Below, one piece after another: positions 1-8,668 of a DNA stretch of 51,063 bases; the first letter of the stretch is position 1, and every line of letters starts with the position of its first letter. Both the position numbers and the translations under genes were made by a program. The notes under the pieces were generated by a model. That model made no database searches. It saw only the letters and a program-made list of their open reading frames with translations, and was not told the DNA's origin. Source of the DNA: Euryarchaeota archaeon UBA88 (GTDB lineage: Archaea > Thermoplasmatota > Poseidoniia > Poseidoniales > Poseidoniaceae); NCBI GenBank assembly GCA_002499545.1, contig DAME01000038.1, forward strand, positions 60,111 through 111,173, in the 5' to 3' direction.

Positions 1-386
1 CACCACTCAGATATATCCATGAATTCTTTGTGTGTCCACTGCTTGAGTGGCGGTACATCACTCCACCACTGAACTTTGGAAACTTTTTCATCATGGACGT
101 CCCATGAAGTATGGCTTTCGGCTTGAACCGTGACGTGACCGACCCAGCCGCTTGGATAGTATTCAGTGTTCCACGACATGAGTTCTCCCGTGAGCCCCGT
201 CTCTTCCATGAGTTCACGTAACAGCGCAACTTCAGGGCTTTCCCCGGGTTCAAGATGTCCACCGGGTATTTCCCATCCCCGAGAGGGATGCTCAACAAAA
301 AGAACCCGTCCACCTTGTCCCAGGAGTAAAGGGTCCTCACCTTCTTGCGTGACCCACGCTAACACAAACACTGGCTGTTCAGTCAT
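1..386 (-). CDS. Nudix hydrolase, 3' end outside the window
   Basis: Reading on the minus strand from the ATG at 386, the frame is open to the window edge (128 codons visible, C-terminus missing). It carries a clear Nudix box: PGGHLEPGES, then REL and EETGL, fitting the GX5EX7REUXEEXGU pattern that binds the metal for hydrolysis of nucleoside diphosphates linked to another group. The substrate cannot be told from sequence; housecleaning of oxidised or non-canonical nucleotides is the usual role of such short family members. The start lies 10 bases past the stop of the TPR-like gene, so the two are probably co-transcribed. Family is confident; function is not. Confidence 0.85.
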   Translation of the reverse strand, partial: MTEQPVFVLAWVTQEGEDPLLLGQGGRVLFVEHPSRGWEIPGGHLEPGESPEVALLRELMEETGLTGELMSWNTEYYPSGWVGHVTVQAESHTSWDVHDEKVSKVQWWSDVPPLKQWTHKEFMDISEW

Positions 387-395
387 TGGTTTCAC

Positions 396-1412
396 TCACA
401 TTGCGTTCTTTGCTTTCGTGACCCACTGCTCGGCCCACTCTTCGCCTTGTGATGCGAGTCGTCGAGCCAAAAAGAACGCTTCAGATACATCGCCAGCAGC
501 GATTAAAGCTTCAAGTCGAATTTCGTCCTTGTTCACCGTTTCCTCATCATTTGTGAGGACGAGTTCGACTTCAGCCTCTTGCTCAACCGTCGAAACACGC
601 TGTGTGAGTGAGAGCATTTGGTCTAAAAATTGTGAACGTTTTTCGACGCTTGGAATGCTCCATGGTTCCTTCTGTTCTCCGAGCATCGATGCAGTGATAC
701 GTTCGAGGAACAGGTCTCGCGGAAATTGCGTTGTTTGCAATCGCTGCACGTGGTCGTAGCATGACCAAGCTTCATCCATTTCCTCCCGTCGTTCATGGAG
801 TCGACCTAATTCCATCCACAATTCGTGATTGTTGGGCCTGTGAGCCAAAAGGTGCTTTGAAAGTTCGATAAACAGCGCTTCATGCCCGGCTCCTCGTATG
901 CGTTCCAATCGTCGTGCATAGACAATATTGGCTCGCTGATCACGGAAGTCAAGACGCTTGCATCGCTGAACAAAATCATCGAGCAATTCACTGGATTGAA
1001 CGCTTTCTGTGAAGAGCGTCCACCACTCATCGGGGTCCAGAGGGTCACGCTTGAATGCTGCATCCAAGAGTTCATCACCAACCAAGAGAAAATCAATACC
1101 CTTCAGTTGCTCAATGTTATCGGCATCTCGTCCGAGAACGACAAAGACATCCTCCAAGACCGCACACAAACCTTCACCGTCCTTCAAAATAAGTTTGATA
1201 TCAATAAGGCAGCGCCAATTCCGTTCGTCTGTGAAATCATGAAGAATTGCTTGACGAGCATTTTGCTCCGCCCATGCCATGTTTTCATCGAACCGGTCTG
1301 AATCTGCAACGGCTAGTTGAGCAAACTTACGTGCCTGCGACCGGTATCTGTTTCCAAGATTCCGACGTGGGTGCTGCAAAAGGTCCGCACTCGCCCCCAC
1401 CATACAACGCAC
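396..1412 (-). CDS. TPR-like helical repeat protein of unknown function
   Basis: A protein of about 338 residues made almost entirely of predicted helices. The segment around residues 195-230 (ELWMELGRLHERREEMDEAW) reads as a tetratricopeptide repeat, and similar helix pairs precede it, so it is probably a protein-protein interaction scaffold. No signal peptide, membrane segment or catalytic motif is visible. The open frame begins with GTG at 1412; an ATG at 1403 three codons later is an equally good start. It sits 36 bases after the UbiD-family gene and 9 bases before the Nudix gene on the same strand, suggesting one operon, but no shared function is evident. Confidence 0.75.
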   Translation of the reverse strand: MRCMVGASADLLQHPRRNLGNRYRSQARKFAQLAVADSDRFDENMAWAEQNARQAILHDFTDERNWRCLIDIKLILKDGEGLCAVLEDVFVVLGRDADNIEQLKGIDFLLVGDELLDAAFKRDPLDPDEWWTLFTESVQSSELLDDFVQRCKRLDFRDQRANIVYARRLERIRGAGHEALFIELSKHLLAHRPNNHELWMELGRLHERREEMDEAWSCYDHVQRLQTTQFPRDLFLERITASMLGEQKEPWSIPSVEKRSQFLDQMLSLTQRVSTVEQEAEVELVLTNDEETVNKDEIRLEALIAAGDVSEAFFLARRLASQGEEWAEQWVTKAKNAM

Positions 1413-1448
1413 ACCGACTCTTTCTCTTCAATATCTTCGCTTCATTGT

Positions 1449-2720
1449 TCATTGAACCGATTTGAAGCCTTCATGGTCCACTCCCCACGGCAGCGTGGCA
1501 TCAAATCCTACTTTTGCAGTCAAGCTGTCACTGTCCCTTGACGGGTCGAGGGAACTACCCTTCTGATTGGAAAGAATAATTGTGTCTTTGTCTGGTTGCC
1601 AGCGAGTGACCATGGCCCATTCAACCCGAACTGGGTTGCCAATATCGATGTCTTCGTCGACGATGGTGACCATCTTCATACTCTTGTGCCCCGCAAGTGC
1701 TGCTTGGATTGCATTGCGTGGGTCGTCTTCACTGACTCTACGGATTTTAACGACGGCAGCCAGCCACCCACATCCGCCTTCAGTCATGTGAACGTCGATG
1801 CATTCACAGACTTCGTTCACGGCTGCTTTTATGGTCGGTGCACGAGGCAAGCCCATCAAGGTCTTGTGTTCGGCTTCGCCAGGAATCAAGGCGTGGAATA
1901 TCGGGTTGTTCCGATGGACGACCCCATCGATTTCAATGACGGGTTCTTGACGAACATCATCAACAGTTCCAGTGATGTCAACGTAAGGTCCCTCATCATC
2001 GTTCTCAGTGGTGATTCTTCCCCACAGGACATACTCAGCATCGGCCGGGGCGAGCACGCCATTGGGCATTCGTGTTAATCGAAGTGGCTTATCGTACAAT
2101 TTCTCATGCAACGCAGCGGCAATGGTGAGTTCGTCGATGTTCTCATCGAATGACATTGCAGCAGCAAGCAAAACAACCGGATCCGGAGCGTTGACGACAG
2201 CGATGTTCACTTCTCGCCCTTCTTGACGTGCCTGCATAGTGAGCGTGCGTAAGTGGCGTGGGACGAGTCGAACGACCAGATGATTTGGGTCGCGTAAAAA
2301 TTGGCGATGAAACGACATGTTGCGAACGCCGTCGTCTTCAGCGATGATCACGCTTGCGGATGAATAACGTCCTCTGTCTTGTGGCCAGTGATGGGGAATC
2401 GGGATTTTTGTGATGTCCACGATTTCTTGCATATTTTCATAACATTCGGCTTCCGATGCATCAACAATTACTGGTTCGCTGGGGTTGGACATTGCCCAGC
2501 CAAGAGTATCGATGTACTCCTCGGGTGTAATTCCAATAGCGGCGCATAACCTGTCGCGAGTCAGAAGATTAACGGCGGTTCTATGGCCCGGCGTTTCGGG
2601 AATGTTGCTGAATACTGTGAGGTCGTGGTTCGAGGCTCGCGAATGTTCCCACATTCCGTGAATGAGGCTGGTGGAAGATGCTTCTTCGGTCGCTGCGCCG
2701 AGGTGGTCACGGAATGCCAT
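1449..2720 (-). CDS. UbiD-family decarboxylase, probable anhydromevalonate phosphate decarboxylase
   Basis: About 423 residues with UbiD-family features: the conserved IPGEAEH segment corresponds to the PGG-x-EH region, and the acidic ending and overall length match short archaeal members. UbiD enzymes use prenylated FMN to decarboxylate unsaturated acids. In archaea, short UbiD homologues have been shown to convert trans-anhydromevalonate 5-phosphate to isopentenyl phosphate. That is the likely role here, because isopentenyl phosphate kinase, the next enzyme, is encoded at 8669-9487. I chose the ATG at 2720 because a GGGTGG ribosome binding site lies about 8 bases upstream; a GTG at 2732 is also open. 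Family assignment is strong; the specific substrate is inferred from context. Confidence 0.78.
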   Translation of the reverse strand: MAFRDHLGAATEEASSTSLIHGMWEHSRASNHDLTVFSNIPETPGHRTAVNLLTRDRLCAAIGITPEEYIDTLGWAMSNPSEPVIVDASEAECYENMQEIVDITKIPIPHHWPQDRGRYSSASVIIAEDDGVRNMSFHRQFLRDPNHLVVRLVPRHLRTLTMQARQEGREVNIAVVNAPDPVVLLAAAMSFDENIDELTIAAALHEKLYDKPLRLTRMPNGVLAPADAEYVLWGRITTENDDEGPYVDITGTVDDVRQEPVIEIDGVVHRNNPIFHALIPGEAEHKTLMGLPRAPTIKAAVNEVCECIDVHMTEGGCGWLAAVVKIRRVSEDDPRNAIQAALAGHKSMKMVTIVDEDIDIGNPVRVEWAMVTRWQPDKDTIILSNQKGSSLDPSRDSDSLTAKVGFDATLPWGVDHEGFKSVQ

Positions 2721-2924
2721 GGGGTACGCCACCCTGACTCATCGCTTGAACCTTGTTTCTGTTTTAGAGTGATGAAGGCGCGAATCTTTGTTGAATTGAT
2801 GCTGATTTTAGGTTTGATTTCTAGACGATACTGCATCATATTTCGCGTTGCGTATCACAGCCCTCAAGGGACGCTATTAAATAGGGGCTTCAAGTCGGCG
2901 AAGTGCTTCAATGCGGTGATTATG
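2721..2924. other. Divergent intergenic region between the UbiD-family gene and rps12
   Basis: The longest non-coding stretch in the window, about 200 bases. It must hold promoters for both directions. On the plus strand a strong TATA element is visible near its right end (separate entry). I see no tRNA-like cloverleaf and no conserved hairpin. The rightmost bases carry GGTGAT, the ribosome binding site for rps12. Confidence 0.6.
2875..2883 (+). promoter_or_regulatory. TATA box of the rps12-rps7-EF-2 transcription unit
   Basis: The sequence TATTAAATA lies about 40 bases before the S12 start. Archaeal TATA boxes sit 25-27 bases before the transcription start, which would place that start near 2905-2910, giving a short leader that still includes the GGTGAT ribosome binding site at 2915-2920. 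This is a sequence match only. Confidence 0.5.
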
Positions 2925-3353
2925 ATGGGCAGAGGACTCTTCGCTGGTGCTAAAATGGCAAAGGACCGTCAAAAGTTTCGTTGGTCTGACCGACGATACA
3001 AGAAGCGTATGCTCAAATCTCGGGCAAAGCACGACCCGCTTGCAGGGTCCACTCAAGCCAAGGGCATCGTTATCGAAAAAGTCGGTATTGAAGCCAAGCA
3101 ACCCAACTCTGGTATCCGAAAGGCTGTCAAAATCTCATTGACCAAAAACGGAAATAAACTCACTGCTTTCGCTCCCGGCGATGGTGCAATCAACTTTATT
3201 GACGAGCACGATGAAGTGATGGTAGAAGGTATCGGTGGACGCATGGGTCGTTCGTACGGAGACATTCCGGGAGTTCGCTACAAGGTCATTCAAGTCAACG
3301 GCGTTTCACTCGATGAAATGGTCCGAGGTCGCAAGGAGAAGCCAGTTCGCTGA
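2925..3353 (+). CDS. rps12: Small ribosomal subunit protein uS12
   Basis: A 142-residue archaeal-type S12, the protein at the decoding centre of the 30S subunit that helps check codon-anticodon pairing. The hallmark segments are present: KQPNSGIRKAVKI (the loop touched by streptomycin-resistance mutations in bacteria), FAPGDGAINFIDEHDEV and GDIPGVRYKV. The frame is open far upstream, but the start at 2925 (MGRGLF) gives the usual archaeal length and is preceded by GGTGAT; an ATG directly before it at 2922 is the alternative. It is followed after 9 bases by rps7, the normal str-operon order. Confidence 0.97.
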   Translation: MGRGLFAGAKMAKDRQKFRWSDRRYKKRMLKSRAKHDPLAGSTQAKGIVIEKVGIEAKQPNSGIRKAVKISLTKNGNKLTAFAPGDGAINFIDEHDEVMVEGIGGRMGRSYGDIPGVRYKVIQVNGVSLDEMVRGRKEKPVR

Positions 3354-3362
3354 GGTGTGTTT

Positions 3363-3998
3363 ATGTCTGAATCAGAAGTGGTAATCGAAGAAGTCGAAGA
3401 AGAAGTCGTCGAAGAAATTCGACCGATTGCAGGTATCGGAACACTCGTGTTTGGAAAGTGGGATGCATCTGCAATTACGTGCAAGGACCCAGGATTGCTT
3501 CCTTACATCAACCTCACAACAGTTGGCGTACCTCACACTGGTGGTCGTCACGCCAACGCTTGGTTCGGCAAGGCAAAACTCTCTGTGGTTGAGCGATACA
3601 TCAACAAACTCATGCGAACCGGTCCATATACTGGAAAGAAAATGGGTGCTATGAAGGCCTTTGAAGCCGCACTTGATTCGATCGCTGACAAATCAGGAAA
3701 CAATCCTCTACAAACCTTTGTTGACGCCATCTGCAACGCTGCTCCAATGGAAGAAATCACCCGAATCAAATTTGGTGCAGTATCCCAACCAAAGGCGGTT
3801 GATTCTTCACCATCTCGCCGTCTTGACGTCGCTCTTCGCAACCTTGCCAAGGGTGCACAACAGGGAACACACAAGTCAAAGCGAACGTTGACCAACTGTA
3901 TCATCAATGAACTATCCAAAGCTGCAGCAGGTGATGCTACATCGTTTGCAGTTGCTAAGAAAGAAGAGTTAGAACGCATCGCTGCCTCGGCTCGTTGA
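3363..3998 (+). CDS. rps7: Small ribosomal subunit protein uS7
   Basis: A 211-residue archaeal/eukaryotic-type S7, a primary 16S rRNA binder that organises the head of the small subunit and lines the E site. Recognisable segments are GGRHANAWFGKAKLSVVERY near residue 60, the GPYTGKK region and the C-terminal RRLDVALRNLAKGA stretch. The first 20 residues are strongly acidic (runs of Glu and Val), an extension seen in many archaeal S7 proteins. The ATG at 3363 is preceded by GAGGTG at the right spacing; a GTG two codons upstream is open but less likely. It is translated right after rps12. Confidence 0.97.
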   Translation: MSESEVVIEEVEEEVVEEIRPIAGIGTLVFGKWDASAITCKDPGLLPYINLTTVGVPHTGGRHANAWFGKAKLSVVERYINKLMRTGPYTGKKMGAMKAFEAALDSIADKSGNNPLQTFVDAICNAAPMEEITRIKFGAVSQPKAVDSSPSRRLDVALRNLAKGAQQGTHKSKRTLTNCIINELSKAAAGDATSFAVAKKEELERIAASAR

Positions 3999-4136
3999 GA
4001 CGTTAAAGTCTGCTTCAAGACCAGAACAGGTCTGATGTTGTTGCGCTTACAGTTCCACGAATTCGTACCTTCGTTGCGAGTCACTTAAGAACCCCGTTCA
4101 GGTGGCCAAGAACGACGAGATGTCACGGGTGATTCC
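3999..4136. other. Spacer between rps7 and EF-2
   Basis: 138 bases with no convincing gene. A short inverted repeat (AGACC, six-base loop, GGTCT, 4018-4033) could form a weak hairpin. A TATA-like CTTAAGAA lies near 4083-4090, and a good ribosome binding site GGGTGAT at 4127-4133 precedes the EF-2 start. It may hold a second promoter for EF-2, but this is a guess. Confidence 0.4.
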
Positions 4137-6344
4137 ATGGGACGAAAGGAAGACAATATCAAGAAGGCAACCGAAGTAATGTACATTCTACCACAAATTC
4201 GAAATTTGTGCATTGCCGCTCACATTGACCACGGAAAGACGACCCTTTCTGACAACCTCATCGCTGGTGCTGGAATGATGTCCAGTGACCTTGCAGGTGC
4301 TGCACGAGTTTTAGATTTCGACGAACAGGAATCCGCCCGTGGTATTACAATCAACGCTGCTTCCGCTTCAATGGTTCACGGCGTTGAAGGAACAGACTAC
4401 CTCATCAACCTCATCGACACACCAGGTCACGTTGACTTCGGTGGTGACGTAACTCGTGCTATGCGTGCCGTTGACGGATGTTTCATCCTTGCCTGCGCAG
4501 TTGAAGGCCCAATGCCACAGACTGAAACGGTTGTTCGTCAAGCACTCAAAGAAAAGGTCAAGCCTGTTCTGTTCATTAACAAGGTTGATCGATTGATTAA
4601 CGAATTGCAAGTAACCCCAGAAGACATGATGGCCCGTTTCACTGGGACTATCAAGAAGGTCAATACATTGATTCGTCAATTTGCTCCTGAAGAATTTAAG
4701 AAATCGTGGCAAGTTTCCGTTGCAGACGGCACAGTTGCTTTCGGTTCTGCGTACCACAACTGGGGAATCACCGTACCTTACATGGCAAAATCAGGTATCT
4801 CGTTCAAAGATATCTTTGCGTACTGTAACGACGAGAACCAAAAGGAACTCGCAACAAAGGCTCCCGTTCACGAGGTTCTCTTGGACATGGCAGTTACGAA
4901 ACTTCCAGGCCCTGTTGAAGCTCAACCGTACCGTATTCCAAATATTTGGACCGGTGACCTCGATTCTGAAATTGGAAAAGCGATGGTTTCGTGCGATCCA
5001 GATGCGGAGCTTGCTATGATGATCACCAAGATTTGGATGGACCCTCACGCTGGTGAAGTCGCAGTAGGTCGAATTTATTCTGGTTCCATTGCTCAAGGCG
5101 AGTCCGTTTATGCTATCGGTGCTGCAAAACCTGAACGTGTTCAGCAAGTCAGCATGATGGTCGGAGGAGACCGAATCACTGTTCCAAACGTCGTAGCGGG
5201 CAACATTGCTGCATTGACCGGTATCCGTTCAGCTGCTGCTGGTGTAACCCTTTCTCGAAACAAAGAATTTACGCCGTTTGAAGCAATTCGACACTATTCG
5301 GACCCTGTGGTTACCGTTGCGGTTGAACCAAAGAGCATGAAAGACCTTCCAAAGTTCATTGACGCTCTTCGTTCCCTCGCCAAGGCAGACGCATCTCTTC
5401 AAGTCACGACCAACCAAGAAACCGGCGAGGCTCTTCTCGCTGGAATGGGCGAACTCCACTTGGAAATCACCGTCTACCGAATCGAGGAAGAACAGAACAT
5501 CAAGGTCAAGGTCAGTCCACCAATCGTCGTTTACCGAGAAGGTATCGAAGGCAGCAACCGTGGCAACGCTTTCGAAGGAAAGTCTCCGAACCGTCACAAC
5601 CGTTTCTTCTTTGAGATTGAAACTCTTCCTGCTGAAGTTATTGCAGCGCTACGGGCTGGCGATCTGGGAGATGGACCAGTCCGTTCGAACGATGCAAAAG
5701 AAACCGGAAATAAATTTGGTGAACTTGGAATGGACAAAGATTTGATGCGTAAAATTTACGCAATCAACGGAACCAATGTGCTTGTCAACGACACCAAGGG
5801 TATTCAGGGACTTCACGAAACCCGTGAGCTGATTATTGAAGCATTCAACGGCGTTTGTGTCAAGGGTCCAATCGCTGATGAACCTGTTCAAGGTATGTTT
5901 GTTCGACTCGTTGACGCAAAGCTTCACGAAGACGCAATTCACCGTGGGCCTGCACAAACAATTCCCGCTGTACGTAACGGTATCAAGGGTGCAATGATGC
6001 GTGCTCGCACGGTACTTCTCGAACCAATGCAGAAAGCATTCGTTTCGGTTCCCAACGACTGGCTTGGTGGCGTTACCCGCGAAGTAACCAACCGTCGTGG
6101 AATCATCGAAGACATGCCGTCCGAAGGCGAGGTCACAACCGTTGTTGGTGTACTTCCGATTGCAGAAACGTTTGGATTCTCAAACGACATTCGTGCAGCT
6201 TCTCAAGGCAGAGCAGTTTGGAATACGGAAAATCTCGGTTTCGAAACACTCCCACCTCAATTGTTTGACAAGGTCGTTGCTGAAATCCGTACTCGCAAGG
6301 GGCTCAAGCCCGAGCCGTACCCAGAATCGTACTATTCAGAGTGA
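4137..6344 (+). CDS. fusA: Translation elongation factor 2 (aEF-2)
   Basis: A 735-residue GTPase that moves tRNAs and mRNA through the ribosome after each peptide bond. The G1 motif AHIDHGKTT is at residues 28-36, followed by RGITI, DTPGHVDF and NKVDR. The C-terminal domain contains LHEDAIHRGPAQ, whose His at about residue 602 is the position modified to diphthamide in archaea and eukaryotes, so the target for that modification is intact. Length and domain order are normal. It follows rps12 and rps7 and is 4 bases from the MOSC gene. The start has a GGGTGAT ribosome binding site just upstream. Confidence 0.98.
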   Translation: MGRKEDNIKKATEVMYILPQIRNLCIAAHIDHGKTTLSDNLIAGAGMMSSDLAGAARVLDFDEQESARGITINAASASMVHGVEGTDYLINLIDTPGHVDFGGDVTRAMRAVDGCFILACAVEGPMPQTETVVRQALKEKVKPVLFINKVDRLINELQVTPEDMMARFTGTIKKVNTLIRQFAPEEFKKSWQVSVADGTVAFGSAYHNWGITVPYMAKSGISFKDIFAYCNDENQKELATKAPVHEVLLDMAVTKLPGPVEAQPYRIPNIWTGDLDSEIGKAMVSCDPDAELAMMITKIWMDPHAGEVAVGRIYSGSIAQGESVYAIGAAKPERVQQVSMMVGGDRITVPNVVAGNIAALTGIRSAAAGVTLSRNKEFTPFEAIRHYSDPVVTVAVEPKSMKDLPKFIDALRSLAKADASLQVTTNQETGEALLAGMGELHLEITVYRIEEEQNIKVKVSPPIVVYREGIEGSNRGNAFEGKSPNRHNRFFFEIETLPAEVIAALRAGDLGDGPVRSNDAKETGNKFGELGMDKDLMRKIYAINGTNVLVNDTKGIQGLHETRELIIEAFNGVCVKGPIADEPVQGMFVRLVDAKLHEDAIHRGPAQTIPAVRNGIKGAMMRARTVLLEPMQKAFVSVPNDWLGGVTREVTNRRGIIEDMPSEGEVTTVVGVLPIAETFGFSNDIRAASQGRAVWNTENLGFETLPPQLFDKVVAEIRTRKGLKPEPYPESYYSE

Positions 6345-6348
6345 GTTC

Positions 6349-6828
6349 ATGCAAGGAACAATCGTTGGATTGTATGTTGCACCTACGGGTGGGGTTCCTA
6401 AACACAGTGTCGAATGTCTCGAAGTCTCTAAATCTGGTTGCAGTGGAGACCGCCAAAACGATCTGAAGCATCACGGAGGTCCTTCTCGTGCTGTCTGTTT
6501 ACTGAGTGAAGAAATTATCGAACAGCTTCAAGAAAGTGGCCATCCAATTTCTGGAGGTACGACTGGAGAGAATGTATTGGTTCGTGGTTTTGATTGGAAC
6601 ATGTTCGATATAGGCTCGGTACTTAGCACCTCGACGCTCACTCTGCGTATCACTGGAGCAGCAACGCCTTGTAAAACCATCAAAGCTTCGTTCCTTGATG
6701 GGCAGTTTAACTTGCTTTCCCACAAAAAAAATCCTCATCAAACACGTTGGTATGCTGAGGTACTTCATCCGGGACAACTCCGAATCGGAATGGACATCAC
6801 CCATCGCGTCTCAACTGATTCGCTGTAA
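6349..6828 (+). CDS. MOSC-domain protein
   Basis: A 159-residue stand-alone MOSC domain. Typical family segments are GDRQNDLKHHGG near residue 35, GENVLVRGFDW, and the conserved cysteine in GAATPCKTI. MOSC domains bind molybdenum cofactor or carry sulfur on that cysteine (the YiiM/YuaD group reduces N-hydroxylated bases). The window also encodes a molybdopterin enzyme and FdhD at 43.6-46.7 kb, so the cell uses the cofactor, but no direct link is shown. The ATG lies 4 bases after the EF-2 stop, suggesting co-transcription. The last 18 bases overlap the convergent isomerase-prenyl synthase gene. Confidence 0.88.
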   Translation: MQGTIVGLYVAPTGGVPKHSVECLEVSKSGCSGDRQNDLKHHGGPSRAVCLLSEEIIEQLQESGHPISGGTTGENVLVRGFDWNMFDIGSVLSTSTLTLRITGAATPCKTIKASFLDGQFNLLSHKKNPHQTRWYAEVLHPGQLRIGMDITHRVSTDSL

Positions 6829-8568
6829 CTGGAAATCAGTGAGTTCACGGAGAGCCCGCAATGCAGGTCCGTCTGGAATTTGATTGAGGCACTCATGCGC
6901 TTTAGCGTGGTATGCCTCAGCACGGTCACGTGCATATTGTATCGAACCAAGTTCTTCCAGAGCTTGAAGTCCAGCATCAATTTCGTCCTGAGTGGCAGCA
7001 TCGGCCTTACCAAGTACGGAGAGGAGGGTGGACTTTGCTGGACAATCATCTTGACGGAGTGCGTGAATCACCATCAGCGTCCTTTTACCCTGTGCTACAT
7101 CTGAACCGCACGGTTTTCCAAGTGTCTCTGAATCAGAGAGTGCGTCAATCAAATCATCCATCAATTGGAAGCAGAGTCCAACGGCGAGCCCCCAATCATG
7201 CATCACTTCAACGGTTGCTTCGTCAGCTCCGGAGAGGTATGCCCCAATTTCCGCACAGGTGAGGAACATGACTGCGGTTTTCCCCGTAATCATTTCGATA
7301 TACTGGTCTTCTGATACCGTTTCTAAATTCTCAAAATCTATGTCGAGTTGCTGCCCTTCCGAGACTCTTCGAACCATACGTCCGATTCTTTTCACCAAAA
7401 ATGGAAGCATGCTGTGTTCGATTCCTTCGGCTACGGCCATTGCTTCAAACGCAATGGCCAGCATTGCGTCTCCGGCATTGATGGCGGTTGGAAGGTCATA
7501 TTCAATGTGAACTGCATTTCGTCCTCGGCGGATGTCATCATCATCCATGATGTCGTCGTGAACCAGCGTGAAGTTGTGAATCGTTTCAATAGCAGCTCCA
7601 ACATCGAGCAGGCCGGAATGAGTATCTCCAACTGCTTTGGCTACCATCCAAGGCAGACATGCACGTAGACGTTTTCCACCTCCATCGATGAGATGCATCA
7701 TGGCGCCGGAAAGACGTTCATGTGATGTGTGCGTGAGTGCACGTTCTATGCGTGACTCCAACAGCGGTTTAATCTCTGCAAGCGACGTCATCAAGTCGGC
7801 TCCTTGGGCTTCAGGCAGCATGTGTGATACATCACCCATGTCGTGGATGGTGGAATCTACAAGAGACTGAAGCTTATCGGCATCTCCAATGCTTGCCCAC
7901 CATTCTTCGTTCATGATTTGAGCAGCAATGCAGCGGAACCATGGAGCAATGACGCCGTGCTCCTCAGGCTCTGCGATCAGCATTTCTTCAAGTTCGTCTC
8001 GGCTAACCCACTTCACATCGGATATTTCGTTTGGGTTCGGCGCCAGTGTTACGTCGGCTTGTATAACCAAAATGTGGTCTATTTCACGCTCAATCCAGTT
8101 CTCATTCATCCGAGCAGTATAGCGCATCTTGGTGATGAAGTGGAAATCTTCGAGGGGGACTTGGTCAGCGGGAATACCGAGTTCTTGTTCGAGTTTACGA
8201 ACTGCAGCACGCTTGACTCCCATTGCGTCCTTTTCCTCCATTTCAGAATCGCTGTGGAGTGGATGAGAGCAGCACGAGTTAGCCCAAATGCCAGGAAACG
8301 TGACCTTATCTGAAGCTCTGCGCTGAAGCAGCAAACGGTGTTGATTATCGAACAACAGTACGCTGAAGGCCCGATGTATCGCTCCTACACCTTTGTGGGA
8401 TTCCAATTTCGAACCTGGGCCAAGAACTTCATCGATTTCATTGGTGAGAATAATCATCTCTCCCATCAATTGGGATTGAGTTTTATCAGCACCGAGATCC
8501 GATAGCATTTGAACATCGTTTTCGCTGAGTTCCACGTTCGGAACATCTGAGATTTCATAACCAGCCAT
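6811..8568 (-). CDS. Fusion of type I isopentenyl-diphosphate isomerase and geranylgeranyl-type diphosphate synthase
   Basis: A 585-residue two-domain enzyme. Residues about 35-225 form a type I (Nudix-fold) IPP isomerase: HRAFSVLLFD, FPGIWANSCCSHPL with the catalytic Cys near 100, and the acidic WIEREIDHIL segment. This domain resembles eukaryotic IDI1 closely. Residues about 260-585 are a trans-prenyl synthase: GGGKRLRA near 296, first aspartate-rich motif DDIMD at 338-342, second motif DDLID. A Phe five residues before the first motif fits a C20 (GGPP) product. One chain could therefore make DMAPP and condense it with IPP for ether lipids. I chose the ATG at 8568 with AGGGG upstream; a GTG at 8664 would add 32 residues. 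The kinase supplying IPP is directly upstream on the same strand. Confidence 0.93.
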   Translation of the reverse strand: MAGYEISDVPNVELSENDVQMLSDLGADKTQSQLMGEMIILTNEIDEVLGPGSKLESHKGVGAIHRAFSVLLFDNQHRLLLQRRASDKVTFPGIWANSCCSHPLHSDSEMEEKDAMGVKRAAVRKLEQELGIPADQVPLEDFHFITKMRYTARMNENWIEREIDHILVIQADVTLAPNPNEISDVKWVSRDELEEMLIAEPEEHGVIAPWFRCIAAQIMNEEWWASIGDADKLQSLVDSTIHDMGDVSHMLPEAQGADLMTSLAEIKPLLESRIERALTHTSHERLSGAMMHLIDGGGKRLRACLPWMVAKAVGDTHSGLLDVGAAIETIHNFTLVHDDIMDDDDIRRGRNAVHIEYDLPTAINAGDAMLAIAFEAMAVAEGIEHSMLPFLVKRIGRMVRRVSEGQQLDIDFENLETVSEDQYIEMITGKTAVMFLTCAEIGAYLSGADEATVEVMHDWGLAVGLCFQLMDDLIDALSDSETLGKPCGSDVAQGKRTLMVIHALRQDDCPAKSTLLSVLGKADAATQDEIDAGLQALEELGSIQYARDRAEAYHAKAHECLNQIPDGPALRALRELTDFQLQRIS

Positions 8569-8668
8569 CGTAACCCCTGTGTCGATGGATTCGCGCTCAA
8601 TACATGAAGAGTTCTCTTTGTTCGTGTGAAATAATAGAATAGTTGCAATATTGAGGGTAGCCACGCCA

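Noticed and set aside
166..759. Plus-strand open frame of 197 codons
   Set aside because: It runs opposite to the Nudix and TPR-like genes, whose motifs (Nudix box, TPR) are clear; its own product is Ser/Thr-rich with no recognisable motif.
3548..4084. Minus-strand open frame of 178 codons across rps7
   Set aside because: It is antisense to the well-conserved S7 gene and has no family features.
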